A DNA stretch of 64,000 bases from Kitasatospora sp. GAS204B (lineage in GTDB: Bacteria > Actinomycetota > Actinomycetes > Streptomycetales > Streptomycetaceae): contig NZ_JARZAG010000026.1 in assembly GCF_029892155.1 (NCBI RefSeq), positions 56,267 to 120,266 on the forward strand, read 5' to 3'. Position numbers and translations under genes: made by a program. Shown one piece after another: positions 17,258 through 26,460 of the stretch. The stretch's first letter is position 1. Every line of letters starts with the position of its first letter. The notes under the pieces were generated by a model, which saw only the letters and a program-made list of their open reading frames with translations, made no database searches and was not told the DNA's origin.

Positions 17258-18862
17258 ATGACGAACCAGACCACCCGCCGCGCCGCCCACCGGCGCCGCG
17301 GTCGCAAGGGCACCGTGATCGGGGCGAGCGTCGTGGCCGCGGCCGTGGTGGCCGGCGGCGTGGCGGTCATGGCCTCCAGCGCCAGCGCGGCCTCGCTCGG
17401 CGCGGTCTACAGCCGCACCAGCGTCTGGGACAGCGGCTACACCGGCCAGTACCTGATCAGCAACCCGGGCGGTGGCGCGATGGCCGACTGGACGCTCAGC
17501 TTCGACCTGCCGGCCGGCGCCAAGATCGACTCGCTGTGGAACGCGACCTTCAGCGCCGCCGGGCAGCACGTCACCGTCAAGCCGGCGGCGTGGAACAGCC
17601 ATCTGGCGGCCGGGCAGAGCGTCGACGTGGGCTTCGTGGTCGACGGTGCCGGCGCGGCCCAGGCCGAGCCGGGGAACTGCCTGATCGACAACGCCTCGTG
17701 CAAGGTGGGCGACGGCCCGACCCCGGTGCCCTCGGGCCGGCCGACCGGGACGCCCTCCGGCGCGCCGTCGGACACGCCGTCAGGTGCCGCGCCCAGCGGG
17801 AGTCCGACGGCGGCGCCGAGCAGCGCGCGGCCGACCGCGCCGGCCAGCAGCGCCGCGCCCACGCCCACACCGACCCCCAAGCCGACGCCCACCTCGATCC
17901 CCTCGACGCCCACCCCGGCACCGACCGGCGTCCCGGCGGGGGCCGGCGCGGGCTTCGCCCCGTACGTCGACACCTCGCTCTACCCGCCCTACGACCTGGT
18001 GGCCAACGCCAAGGCCAGTGGCGTGAAGAACTTCAACCTGGCGTTCATCGTGTCGGGCGGCGGCTGCGTCCCCAAGTGGGGCGGCGTCAGCGACCTCGCC
18101 GCCGACCCGGTGGCCGCACAGATCGGCGCGCTGCGGGCGATCGGCGGTGACGTCCGAGTCTCCTTCGGCGGCGCCAACGGCAGCGAGCTGGCCACCGCCT
18201 GCTCCTCGGCGAGCGACCTGGCCGCCGCCTACCAGCAGGCCGTCGACGCCTACGGCCTGACCAGGATCGACTTCGACGTGGAGGGCGGCGCACTCGCCGA
18301 CTCCGCCGCCAACACCCGCCGCGACCAGGCGATCGCCCAGCTCCAGCAGACCGCCGCCGCCAAGGGCAAGAGCCTGGACGTCTCCTTCACCCTGCCCGCG
18401 CTGCCCACCGGCCTGACCCAGGACGGCATCAACCTGGTCACCGGCGCCCAGAGCAGCGGCGTGAAGATCGGCGCCGTCAACATCATGGCGATGGACTTCG
18501 GCGACGGCGTGGCCCCCAACCCGAACGGCCAGATGGGCAAGTACGCCATCGACGCGGCCACCGCCACCCAGGCCCAGGTCAAGAGCGTGCTGGGGCTGAC
18601 CGATGCGCAGGCCTGGGCCAAGGTCGCGGTCACCCCGATGATCGGCGTCAACGACGTCTCCTCCGAGGTGTTCACGGTCGCCGACGCCCAGCAGCTGGCC
18701 GCCTTCGCGAGCAGCAAGCACCTGGCCTGGCTGGCGATGTGGTCCGCCACCCGCGACCAGCCCTGTGCGGGCGGTGCGAAGACCTACGCCGACGCGACCT
18801 GCAGCAGCGTGGCGCAGCAGCCGCTGGACTTCGCGAAGGCGCTGGGGGCCTACACCGGCTGA
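17258..18862 (+). CDS. Secreted chitinase: CBM2 - Pro/Thr/Ser linker - GH18
   Basis: A 534-residue extracellular glycoside hydrolase family 18 protein. The signal peptide (basic RRR...RRGRK, alanine/valine core, ASSASAAS) ends near residue 46. A family-2 carbohydrate-binding module (about 47-145) has the terminal cysteine of GNCLIDNASC. A Pro/Thr/Ser linker covers about 150-228. The GH18 barrel (about 230-530) carries the catalytic motif IDFDVEGG, with the glutamate as acid/base. Chitin is the likely substrate. GlcNAc products would enter through the PTS encoded 20 kb away. No dre-like box was found in the 161-bp upstream region. ATG 17258 follows CGAGGAG. Confidence 0.9.
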   Translation: MTNQTTRRAAHRRRGRKGTVIGASVVAAAVVAGGVAVMASSASAASLGAVYSRTSVWDSGYTGQYLISNPGGGAMADWTLSFDLPAGAKIDSLWNATFSAAGQHVTVKPAAWNSHLAAGQSVDVGFVVDGAGAAQAEPGNCLIDNASCKVGDGPTPVPSGRPTGTPSGAPSDTPSGAAPSGSPTAAPSSARPTAPASSAAPTPTPTPKPTPTSIPSTPTPAPTGVPAGAGAGFAPYVDTSLYPPYDLVANAKASGVKNFNLAFIVSGGGCVPKWGGVSDLAADPVAAQIGALRAIGGDVRVSFGGANGSELATACSSASDLAAAYQQAVDAYGLTRIDFDVEGGALADSAANTRRDQAIAQLQQTAAAKGKSLDVSFTLPALPTGLTQDGINLVTGAQSSGVKIGAVNIMAMDFGDGVAPNPNGQMGKYAIDAATATQAQVKSVLGLTDAQAWAKVAVTPMIGVNDVSSEVFTVADAQQLAAFASSKHLAWLAMWSATRDQPCAGGAKTYADATCSSVAQQPLDFAKALGAYTG

Positions 18863-18878
18863 GTTCGGCGGTGCGTCC

Positions 18879-18920
18879 CAGCCGTCCGGTCGCTCTGCGC
18901 GCAGAGCGACCGGACGGCTG
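18879..18920. terminator. Long perfect hairpin after chitinase gene
   Basis: A 20-bp inverted repeat beginning CAGCCGTCCGGTCGCT has almost no spacer and starts 17 bp after the chitinase stop. It is a very stable terminator without a U-tract. Confidence 0.8.
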
Positions 18921-19036
18921 CTGCGTTGCCGGCGGGTGGGCGGTGAGGGGCGGGCTCGTTCGAACCGGGGCATGCTGAGGCCCGTCCGTTATTGTCGATG
19001 ACTGGTCGACCGACCGACCGGCGGATGGAGCGGGCA

Positions 19037-20446
19037 GTGACAGCGGTGCAGCAGGACAAGCGGGTGGCGGCGCAGGCCGGGCCCGGCTCGCTCCCCTCCG
19101 ATGCCCCGGCCTGGCGCCGCTGGGTGGACGCGCCGATACGCGCGGTCCGGGAGGCGCCGCGCGAGCGGATGCGCAAGGCCGTGATCACGGCGTTCGTCTC
19201 GCTGCTCGCCTACGCGGTGGTCCGTCACTTCATCGGCACGTCGATGGTCGACATGATCGTCTACCGGGCCGAGGGGTCCGCCGTGGCCCACGGGCACGAC
19301 CTGTACGCGATCCGGGTCACCAAGTGGAACCTGCCGGCGACCTATCCGCCGTTCGCCGCGATGCTCTTCGTGCTGACCGCCTTCCTGCCGGTGCCCCTGC
19401 TGCGGGTGGCGGTCACGGCGGGCAACCTCGGGCTGCTGGCGCTGGCCGCGCTGCTGGCGTTCCGGCTGGTGGGGTGGCCCAAGCGGGAGCTGCGGCCGGT
19501 GGGGGTGGTGCTGGTCGCCGGGCTCGGGGTGTGGCTGGAGCCGGTCTTCACCACGCTGCGCTACGGCCAGATCAACCTGATCCTGATCTGCCTGGTGCTC
19601 TGGGACCTGACCACGCCCGACCACCGCAAGTGGAAGGGCATCGGCATCGGCATCGCCGCCGGGATGAAGCTCACCCCAGGGCTCTTCGCGGTCTACCTGC
19701 TGCTCACCGGGCGGGTGCGGGCCGCGTTCGTGGCCGGATTCACCTTCCTGGCCACCTTCCTGATCGGCGCCGCCGTGCTGCCGAGCGCCACCTGGGGTTT
19801 CTGGACCAAGTACCTCTACGACTCCTCCCGGGTCGGCAAGACCGAGATCGTCGACAACCAGTCGCTGCGCGGCGTCGCCGCCCGCTTCCTGCACCACGCC
19901 AATCCGGGCCTGCCCGCCACCGCGGCCGCCGCGCTGATCGCCGTCGTGGGTCTGGCCATCGCCGTCTGGGCCTACCGCAGTGACCGCTGGCTGCCGCGCG
20001 CCGAGGCCTGGGGTGTCTGCTGCGCCGCCGTCACCGCACTGCTGATCTCGCCGATCAGCTGGACCCACCACTGGATCTGGTGCCTGCCGATGCTGGTGCT
20101 GCTTGCCGCCGAGGCGGACCATGAGCGGTCGCGTCCCGCGGCGGTGCGCCGCCGGCGCTGGCGGGTGATCTTCTGGCTGACGGTGGCCGGCTTCTGCTCC
20201 TTCTCGATGTGGCTGGTGCCGCACAAGGGCATCACCAACCTGCAGATGAACCTGTTCAAGCAGGTGCCGGCCGGGATGTACCCGTGGATCGGGCTCTGCT
20301 TCCTGGTGGTCGCCGCGCTGCGGGTGCGCTCGCGGCGGCAGGCGGCCGGCCAGCCGCTGGTGCCGCTGCGCGTGCCCGAACAGCGTCCCGCCGGTGCGGA
20401 CGACGTCGTCACCGCCGGGCAGCAGCGCACCCCCGCGGTGCGCTGA
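19037..20446 (+). CDS. GT87-family mannosyltransferase-like membrane protein (DUF2029)
   Basis: A 469-residue polytopic protein resembling the GT-C fold alpha-mannosyltransferases of actinobacteria (PimE-like, polyprenyl-phosphate-mannose dependent). About ten hydrophobic helices are visible. An early loop MVDMIVYRAEGSAV carries the acidic residue typical of GT-C enzymes. Other conserved stretches are YPPFAAMLF, RYGQINLILICLVLWDL, GMKLTPGLFAVYLL and SPISWTHHWIW. GTG 19037 is preferred because GGAG lies 6 nt before it; ATG 19025 or 18998 are alternatives. It converges on the second SsgA-like gene. Confidence 0.82.
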   Translation: MTAVQQDKRVAAQAGPGSLPSDAPAWRRWVDAPIRAVREAPRERMRKAVITAFVSLLAYAVVRHFIGTSMVDMIVYRAEGSAVAHGHDLYAIRVTKWNLPATYPPFAAMLFVLTAFLPVPLLRVAVTAGNLGLLALAALLAFRLVGWPKRELRPVGVVLVAGLGVWLEPVFTTLRYGQINLILICLVLWDLTTPDHRKWKGIGIGIAAGMKLTPGLFAVYLLLTGRVRAAFVAGFTFLATFLIGAAVLPSATWGFWTKYLYDSSRVGKTEIVDNQSLRGVAARFLHHANPGLPATAAAALIAVVGLAIAVWAYRSDRWLPRAEAWGVCCAAVTALLISPISWTHHWIWCLPMLVLLAAEADHERSRPAAVRRRRWRVIFWLTVAGFCSFSMWLVPHKGITNLQMNLFKQVPAGMYPWIGLCFLVVAALRVRSRRQAAGQPLVPLRVPEQRPAGADDVVTAGQQRTPAVR

Positions 20447-20485
20447 CAGCACCCGACGGCCCCGCTCCGCGCGGTCCGCACGCGC

Positions 20486-20902
20486 TCAGGCCAGCAACTC
20501 GGCGAGCGAGCTGTCCAGGTCGAGCACGCTCAGCTCGCTGCCCGGCGGCACCAGCCGGTGCGCCCGCTCCAGCCAGGCGGCCACCGCCGCCAGCGGGGCC
20601 TCCAGCAGCGCGTCGCCGCCCGGCGAGGTGAGCGCGAGACAGAGCACGCTCTGCCGCCCGGCCCGGGTGGGCCAGATCCGCACGTCGCCGTGGCCGCACG
20701 GGCGGAAGGTCCCCTCCACCAGCAGTTCACGGGCGAACACCCAGGTCACCGGCGTGCCGGTGTCCAGGTGGAAGGTGATGTGCACCGCGTACGGGTCGTG
20801 GCTGCCGTACGACAGGCGGGCCGGGACGGGGACGCTGCGCTCGGGGGAGAGCACCAGGTTGAGCTCCAGTTCGTGCTCCACCACGCTCGGGCTGCTGTCC
20901 AT
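20486..20902 (-). CDS. SsgA family sporulation/cell division protein (ssgG position)
   Basis: A 138-residue SALP with HELELNLVLSPERSVPVPARLSYG, then DPYAVHITFHLDTGTPVTWVFARELL and a C-terminal LDLDSSLAELLA. By position between hppD and clpS it corresponds, from memory, to ssgG of S. coelicolor, which helps place sporulation septa. That assignment rests on synteny and is not certain. ATG 20902 has AGAGGAT upstream. It reads toward the GT87 gene and diverges from the RDD gene. Confidence 0.85.
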   Translation of the reverse strand: MDSSPSVVEHELELNLVLSPERSVPVPARLSYGSHDPYAVHITFHLDTGTPVTWVFARELLVEGTFRPCGHGDVRIWPTRAGRQSVLCLALTSPGGDALLEAPLAAVAAWLERAHRLVPPGSELSVLDLDSSLAELLA

Positions 20903-21241
20903 GCCGCTGATCCTCTCGGTCGTGCCGGGCCCCGGTGGGTCCGGACACCTGGAGAGAGCGGGTGGCCGCACGGTTCTTACACGGGTTCCTCGCACACTTT
21001 CGCGGGTGTGGGCGGCGTCACGGAGCGCGGCGGCGAGACGGGGCGCGAGGGCGCGAGCGCACGCCAGGGTCGTGCGGGAGGTCGTGCGGGCAGAGCACAG
21101 GGATCAGCCAACCGGGTCCGGGTTCCGGCTGTCCCGGGAATCGGCAACTTCCGTCGGAGCGATTGCGGAAGTACTACCCTTGGTGACTGTCCGGCGACGT
21201 GGCGTGCGCCCCGCCGGAGGCCCACAGGAGAGTAGATCTGC
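20903..21241. promoter_or_regulatory. Divergent intergenic region with inverted repeat
   Basis: A 339-bp region between the SsgA-like and RDD genes. Near the RDD start it contains ACTTCCG (21147-21153) and its exact complement CGGAAGT (21166-21172), spaced 12 bp, followed by ACTACCC. This could be an operator or part of a promoter. Nothing else is recognisable. Confidence 0.35.
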
Positions 21242-22477
21242 ATGTCGGACCAGCCGTTGGGCGTCAGCGTGGACACCGCCGTGGTCCCCGCGCCCGGTTA
21301 CTACCCGGACCCCTCGGTGCCGGGCTTCGTCCGCTACTGGAACGGCGGTGCCTGGGTGCCCGGGACCAGCCGCCCAGCCCCCGCCGACGGCGAGGTGCTG
21401 GCCGCCCCGGCGTTCGCGGCCCGCCCCGCCGTGCGCCCCAACGCGCGGTACATCCCGCCACCGGCGATGCCGGAGCCGGTGCGGCAGGCGGCCTGCCCGG
21501 AACCGGAGTTGGAGCCGCTGGTCGAGACCGGGCCGGTGTTCCTGGACGAGACCCTGGCGGGTGCCGTCTTCAGCACGGCGCCGGCGGTGGGGGAGGAGCC
21601 TGCCGATGCGGCGGTCACGGGGAACGGCTGGCAGGCGAACCCGCAGGAGCAGCGAGGGCTGATGGAGACCGGGACAGCGCCGCGCTGGGTGTCGTGGGGG
21701 GTGGCGGAGGAGGAGCCGGTGGCGGCCGCTGCGCCTCTCGTTCCTGTTCCCGCGCCCGTTCCTGCGCCTCTGCCTCCGCCTGCTCCCGTGCCTGCGGCAG
21801 AGGTGCTTCCGGTGCGTGCTGTCGCGCCGCCTGCGCCCGTACCCGTGCGGACGCGGAAGTCGGCTCCGTCGACTTCCAGATCCGCAGCCTCTGCCACGTC
21901 TTCTGGGCCTTCCGGGCCTTCCAGGCCTTCCGCTCCCGTGCCGGCGCGGGTGCCCCGTGCGTCCAGGCCGGTTCCCGCGCTGGTGACCGCCGGCCTCGGG
22001 CGGCGGCTGGTGGCCCGGCTGGTGGATCTCGCGGTGGTCGGCGCGGTGGTGGCCGCGGTCGGCGTCCCGCTGGCCGTCGACACCACGGCGTACCTGCAGC
22101 AGAAGCTCGACCAGGCCCGGACGGCCAGTCACCTGACGGGCCGCGAGGTGCAGGTCTGGCTGCTCGACGGCACCGTCCTCGGGAGGGTGGCGCTGCTGCT
22201 CGGCGTCCTGCTGCTGGTCGGCCTGCTCTACGAGGTGCTGCCCACCGCCCGGACCGGCCGCACCCTGGGCAAGCGGCTGGCCGGCGTGCGGGTGGTGGGC
22301 AGCACGGGGGCGGGGCGCGCCGGTCGGCCGCCCGGGTTCGGCCGCGCGCTGGTCCGCTGCCTGGTCGGGCAGCTGACCGTGCTGACGGTGCTGGGCCCAC
22401 TGGCGCCGCTGACCGACCGTCAGCGGCGGCGCGGCTGGGCGGACCGGGCGGCGCGCACCCGGGTGGTCAAGGCCTGA
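21242..22477 (+). CDS. RDD family membrane protein with N-terminal DUF2510-like motif
   Basis: A 411-residue protein. The first 30 residues carry a short tryptophan motif (GYYPDPSVPGFVRYWNGGAW) typical of DUF2510 modules. A disordered Ala/Pro/Glu stretch of about 200 residues follows. The RDD domain (about 245-400) starts GLGRRLVARLVDLAVVG, has GRTLGKRLAGVRVV and three or four hydrophobic helices, and ends DRAARTRVVK. RDD proteins are often transporters or membrane scaffolds. A second RDD gene follows, suggesting a pair. Confidence 0.8.
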   Translation: MSDQPLGVSVDTAVVPAPGYYPDPSVPGFVRYWNGGAWVPGTSRPAPADGEVLAAPAFAARPAVRPNARYIPPPAMPEPVRQAACPEPELEPLVETGPVFLDETLAGAVFSTAPAVGEEPADAAVTGNGWQANPQEQRGLMETGTAPRWVSWGVAEEEPVAAAAPLVPVPAPVPAPLPPPAPVPAAEVLPVRAVAPPAPVPVRTRKSAPSTSRSAASATSSGPSGPSRPSAPVPARVPRASRPVPALVTAGLGRRLVARLVDLAVVGAVVAAVGVPLAVDTTAYLQQKLDQARTASHLTGREVQVWLLDGTVLGRVALLLGVLLLVGLLYEVLPTARTGRTLGKRLAGVRVVGSTGAGRAGRPPGFGRALVRCLVGQLTVLTVLGPLAPLTDRQRRRGWADRAARTRVVKA

Positions 22478-22571
22478 GACCGCTCCCCAGGGGCCGTACG
22501 GTCCGTCAGAAGGGCGGCAAAACGGGTCCAATATCCATAGAAGCCACGATTTGCGGTGTTCTACTCTCCGT

Positions 22572-23252
22572 ATGAGCAGCTACGACCCTTCGAGCCCTGA
22601 GCCGGAAGGGGGCGGCAAGCCCTCCTTCGACAAGCAGCCGCCGAAGTCGGACCCGCCCCAGGACAGCCCGCCGCCCGCCAACGGCTCCCCGTACGACGGC
22701 AGCCCGTACGGGGGCGGCGGTGGGTACGGCGGCGGTGGCCCTTACGGGGGTGATGGTCCCTACGGGGGCGGTGGTCCGTACGGCGGCTCGCCGTCCGGCG
22801 CCCCGGTCGGCGGGCCCGCTCCGATCGCCGGTATGCCACCGCTCGGCACCTGGCCGCACCGGATCCTGGCCCGGCTGATCGACTACCTGCTGATCCAGGT
22901 GCTCGCGTTCGTGGTGGTCCTGCCGTTCACCGGCTTCACCAACCGGAACGGCTGGACCGACGGCATCTGGGTCTACTACGTCCTCTACTTCGTCTACGAC
23001 GGCGTGATGATCTCGCGCGACGGCCAGACCCTCGGCAAGAAGGCGATGAAGGTCCGGGCCGCGATGCTGTCCGACGGCAGCAGCCCCACCAGTTCGGCCG
23101 CCTGGACCCGTGCCGCTGTCTACACCCTGCCCGCGGTGATCTGCTGCGGGCTCTGGTGGATTGTCGACGGCATGTTCGGAGTCTTCGACAAGCCGTACCG
23201 CCAGTGCGTGCACGACAAGGCGGCGAAGACCGTGGTGGTCTCGACGAACTGA
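22572..23252 (+). CDS. RDD family membrane protein with Gly/Tyr-rich N-terminus
   Basis: A 226-residue protein. Residues 1-85 are disordered and built of short GGGGPYGG-type repeats with many prolines. The RDD domain (about 95-225) has HRILARLIDYLLIQVLAFVV, LYFVYDGVMISRDGQTLGKKAMKVR and a C-terminal VHDKAAKTVVV. Gene order after the other RDD gene (94 bp gap) suggests paralogues from duplication. ATG 22572 is used because the upstream in-frame codons lack a ribosome site. Confidence 0.82.
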   Translation: MSSYDPSSPEPEGGGKPSFDKQPPKSDPPQDSPPPANGSPYDGSPYGGGGGYGGGGPYGGDGPYGGGGPYGGSPSGAPVGGPAPIAGMPPLGTWPHRILARLIDYLLIQVLAFVVVLPFTGFTNRNGWTDGIWVYYVLYFVYDGVMISRDGQTLGKKAMKVRAAMLSDGSSPTSSAAWTRAAVYTLPAVICCGLWWIVDGMFGVFDKPYRQCVHDKAAKTVVVSTN

Positions 23253-23347
23253 GCGGCGTTGCGGGGCGCGAGGCGGGGGGCTCGGCGCGCGGGCCGGGTG
23301 GCTCGATAGCGTGGGCCGCGACGACCGTACCGACCCAGGGGGAATGT

Positions 23348-24052
23348 GTGAGCGTGCCGCAGAGCGCGATCGTGCCCGTCGAGCTGGCGAGTTGGCCGCG
23401 TACCGAGGCGGCGGCGCTCGCCGAACAGCAACGCCTGCGCCCGCTGGTCGAACCGCACGGCCCGGCCCCCGCCCCGGGCGCACTGGTCGCCGGCGTGGAC
23501 GTCGCGTACGACGACGAACGGAACACCGTCGCCGCCGCGGCCGTGCTGCTCGACCTGGCCACCATGGAGGTGGTCGAGGAGTCCACCGCCGTCGGCCCGG
23601 TCGCCTTCCCCTACCTGCCCGGCCTGCTGGCCTTCCGCGAACTCCCCGCCGTGATCGACGCCCTGGCCGGCCTTCGACGCCGGCCCGACCTGGTGGTCTG
23701 CGACGGCTACGGTCTGGCCCACCCGCGCCGCCTCGGCCTGGCCAGCCACCTCGGCGTGCTGACCGGCCTGCGCACCCTGGGCGTCGCCAAGACCCCGTTC
23801 AGCTTCACCCACCGGGACCCGGCCCCCGAGCGCGGTTCCTGGGCCCCGCTGCTCGACCAGGAGACCGGCGAGGAGGTCGGCCGCGCGCTGCGCACCCGCG
23901 CGGGGGTGAAGCCGGTCTTCGTGTCGGTGGGTCACCGGATCGGGCTGACCGAAGCGGTCTCCTGTGTCCTCGCACTGACACCCCGTTACCGGCTGCCGGA
24001 GACCACCCGGCACGCCGATTCGCTCTGCCGCCGGACGCTGGCGGCCTCCTGA
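23348..24052 (+). CDS. nfi: Endonuclease V (deoxyinosine 3' endonuclease)
   Basis: A 234-residue DNA repair nuclease that cleaves near deoxyinosine. The signature stretches are intact: GVDVAYDDE with the first catalytic Asp, DGYGLAHPRRLGLASHLG with the second Asp and the lesion-binding loop, and LGVAKTPF. The C-terminus ends SLCRRTLAAS. GTG 23348 gives normal family length; the frame upstream is GC-driven. The gene stands alone between RDD and type VII secretion genes. Confidence 0.93.
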   Translation: MSVPQSAIVPVELASWPRTEAAALAEQQRLRPLVEPHGPAPAPGALVAGVDVAYDDERNTVAAAAVLLDLATMEVVEESTAVGPVAFPYLPGLLAFRELPAVIDALAGLRRRPDLVVCDGYGLAHPRRLGLASHLGVLTGLRTLGVAKTPFSFTHRDPAPERGSWAPLLDQETGEEVGRALRTRAGVKPVFVSVGHRIGLTEAVSCVLALTPRYRLPETTRHADSLCRRTLAAS

Positions 24053-24186
24053 CGGGCCGTCCGGGGATGGTGGGTGGGCGACTGATGGCGAGCCCGGGGT
24101 TGGACAGGGGGGTTGGAGTTGAGTTCAATACTTGGGAAGCTGGGCCCGGTCAGGGCTGACGGGAACACGACGGGGAGGCGCGAACC

Positions 24187-24855
24187 GTGGCCGACAACGG
24201 GAGCAGCGGGGCCGGGACATCGAGCGGAGCGGGGTCGGGCTACCAGGTCGAGGTGGACAGCCTGCGGGCGTTCGCCGGCCAGGTGCGCGGCCTGCTGGCC
24301 GAGTTCCAGCAGAGCGCCGACGGGCCGACCACGCACGCCAGAACCGGCGTGGGCGGCACCTCGTTCGGCGACTTCGCCGAGGCGACGGCCCTGCACAACC
24401 AGTACGACCTGATGCGCGACGGCCTGCGTGACGTGCTCAGCATGCTCCACGGGGCGATCGACGACGCCCAGCACAAGGCCGACCTGACCGCCAGCAACTA
24501 CGAGAACCAGGAGCACGAGACCGCTCGCAGCCTCCAGGTCTCCTCGGACGGCTGGTCGATCGGCACACCGGCATCCTCCTCGTCGGTCGCCACCTACGGC
24601 GCTGCGGCCGCCGGTGTCACCGCCGGCGCCGTGACGGGGCGCAAGGCGGCCGCCGGGTCCGGTGGCCCGGGGGCGCCGAAGAGCAGGACAGCAGGTCAGC
24701 CCGACCAGCCGGTCGACCAGTCCGTGGTGCTCCCGGCCGGCGGGATGCCGGCGGTGCCGGGCGCGGACGTCCCCGGAAGCCCCTCGCGGCCCGGGACGGT
24801 GACCACGCAGCAGGACGACGGGACCGACGGAACGGTGGAGCAGCCCACATGGTGA
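24187..24855 (+). CDS. Type VII secretion-associated WXG100-like protein
   Basis: A 222-residue protein. Residues 18-125 form a helical hairpin of WXG100/ESX-substrate type (VDSLRAFAGQVRGLLAEFQ, then HNQYDLMRDGLRDVLSMLHGAIDDAQH). A central TSFGDF stands where WXG would be. A disordered Ala/Gly/Pro C-terminal half follows. The GTG start has a GGGGAGG site. It is followed after 34 bp by another WXG protein and then mycosin, so it is probably a secreted partner of a type VII system. EccC/EccD are not in the window. Confidence 0.65.
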   Translation: MADNGSSGAGTSSGAGSGYQVEVDSLRAFAGQVRGLLAEFQQSADGPTTHARTGVGGTSFGDFAEATALHNQYDLMRDGLRDVLSMLHGAIDDAQHKADLTASNYENQEHETARSLQVSSDGWSIGTPASSSSVATYGAAAAGVTAGAVTGRKAAAGSGGPGAPKSRTAGQPDQPVDQSVVLPAGGMPAVPGADVPGSPSRPGTVTTQQDDGTDGTVEQPTW

Positions 24856-24889
24856 GGACGATCGTTCAGGGGACTGGAGGCTTGAGGTC

Positions 24890-26416
24890 ATGAGCTCGGA
24901 CATCACCGACTTCAACACGTACAGCCACTCCGCCCTGCGGAAGATGGTCCAAGGGCTGAACTCCGGCGACGTGATGGCCGCCAGCGACCCCTGGCGTCGG
25001 GCGTCGGAGACCCTCAAGCAGATCCGCACCGCGCTGGACACCGCTTCGAACAGCGCCACCGACAGCTGGCAGGGCGCCAGCAGCAACGCCTTCTACGACA
25101 AGATGACCAAGCTGGCCAACAGCGTCAACAACACCGCCTCGTACGCGAACGACGCGGCCAACACGCTGCAGATGATGTCCGAGGCGATCGACCAGGCCAA
25201 GCACGACATGCCCGAGGAGCCCGGGTTCTGGTCGCAGGTCGGCAACGCGATCTCCGACACGGCGCAGAACGCGGTGGGGATCCAGGACGACAGCACGCAG
25301 ACGCCGATCAAGGACCAGAAGAAGGCCGAAGCGGTCGCGGTGATGCAGACGCTGGCCAACAAGTACCGGACGGCGACGCCGGTGTTGAAGCCGCCAGCCA
25401 TGGCAATCGATGAGCAGGACGTGCCGCCGCCTGATCCCACTCCATCAGCGGCCCTGACCGCCTTCGTCATGGGCGCTGGCCTCGGTGCGGTCGGTGGCTA
25501 TGTCACCGCGCCTGAGAACACACAGGTGGTCTCTCGGGTAACGGACGGCCGTACGGCTCCAGCGGTCGCAGCGCCTCGCGCCCGGACGGTTGAGGCAGTT
25601 GCTCCCAGCGACTCGGGAATCAAGGGCGGCCTTGCGAACCCGGCGCCCAAGCCTCTGAAGTCGGTTGCCGTCGGTGCGGATGCGCCGGCGAGTTCGCAGA
25701 GCGTGAGCCCGACCGCTGGGCCGTCAACTCCTCCCGCGCAGCCGCAAACCGTGGGCGGTGGCACGGGGCTGGACAGTACTGGCGTGATCGGAGGCAAGGC
25801 ACCGCTGGCCGGCTCGACAGGGATCCCGGGCAGTCCTGTCGGTGGCGGCGCCGCCAACAGCAGCTCTCTGTCGATGGGATTCGGCGGTACGCCTGGGCGG
25901 TCCTTCGCGATGGGTCCACCGGCGTCTGCCGGCATCGCGCCTGGTGAAGCTGAGATGGGACAGCGGGCGAGCGCGGGAGCGAGCGAATCCGTCTCCGCTG
26001 GTGAGGGGGCGGGAGAGTCTGCCGCTGGCCGGGCGGGTGGTTTCGCCCGCGGCGGCATGGTGGGCGGGGCCGTGGGTGAGAGGCCGTCAGGCGCTCGTGC
26101 GGGCGGCTTCGCGCGTGGTCGCGCGGCCCGCGAGGGCAGTGGCGGTGTGATCGGTGAGGACGAGATGGTCGGTGGTCGGGCCGCGAGTGGTCCCCGCGAG
26201 TCCTTCACCGAGGGTGGTACCGGGCTCGGTGCGCGGGGGCGGGTGCCCGCTGAGCCTGGTGCGGAGGAGACGGAGCGCGGTACCGGGCTCCTGCCGGGCG
26301 GGACGCAGCAGGCCCGCCGCAAGAAGCGTCGTGAGGGCAAGCGGGCCGAGTATCTCGTGGAGGACGAGGAGACCTGGATGGCGGATGAGGCCGCCAATCC
26401 CGACGTGGTGGAATGA
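24890..26416 (+). CDS. WXG100/PPE-like type VII secretion substrate with long low-complexity tail
   Basis: A 508-residue protein. The N-terminal helical hairpin (about 15-100) has a SWQG turn (Trp60) between TLKQIRTALDTASNSAT and NAFYDKMTKLANSVN, matching WXG100-type substrates. Residues about 190-480 are Gly/Ala/Ser/Pro-rich with repeated GGFARG and GGTGLG blocks. The tail is charged and ends WMADEAANPDVVE. Codon use is less GC3-biased from about 25380 onward than in neighbouring genes. The order WXG - WXG - mycosin points to an ESX-type locus. The precise function is unknown. Confidence 0.7.
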   Translation: MSSDITDFNTYSHSALRKMVQGLNSGDVMAASDPWRRASETLKQIRTALDTASNSATDSWQGASSNAFYDKMTKLANSVNNTASYANDAANTLQMMSEAIDQAKHDMPEEPGFWSQVGNAISDTAQNAVGIQDDSTQTPIKDQKKAEAVAVMQTLANKYRTATPVLKPPAMAIDEQDVPPPDPTPSAALTAFVMGAGLGAVGGYVTAPENTQVVSRVTDGRTAPAVAAPRARTVEAVAPSDSGIKGGLANPAPKPLKSVAVGADAPASSQSVSPTAGPSTPPAQPQTVGGGTGLDSTGVIGGKAPLAGSTGIPGSPVGGGAANSSSLSMGFGGTPGRSFAMGPPASAGIAPGEAEMGQRASAGASESVSAGEGAGESAAGRAGGFARGGMVGGAVGERPSGARAGGFARGRAAREGSGGVIGEDEMVGGRAASGPRESFTEGGTGLGARGRVPAEPGAEETERGTGLLPGGTQQARRKKRREGKRAEYLVEDEETWMADEAANPDVVE

Positions 26417-26460
26417 GTCACTGTCCGGAGTGACGGTTCTGAGGAATGGGGTGACCGACA

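Noticed and set aside
22680..22830. GGGGGTGGTCCGTACGG-type repeats as a DNA repeat element
   Set aside because: They encode the Gly/Tyr/Pro-rich N-terminus of the RDD protein and are explained by the protein.
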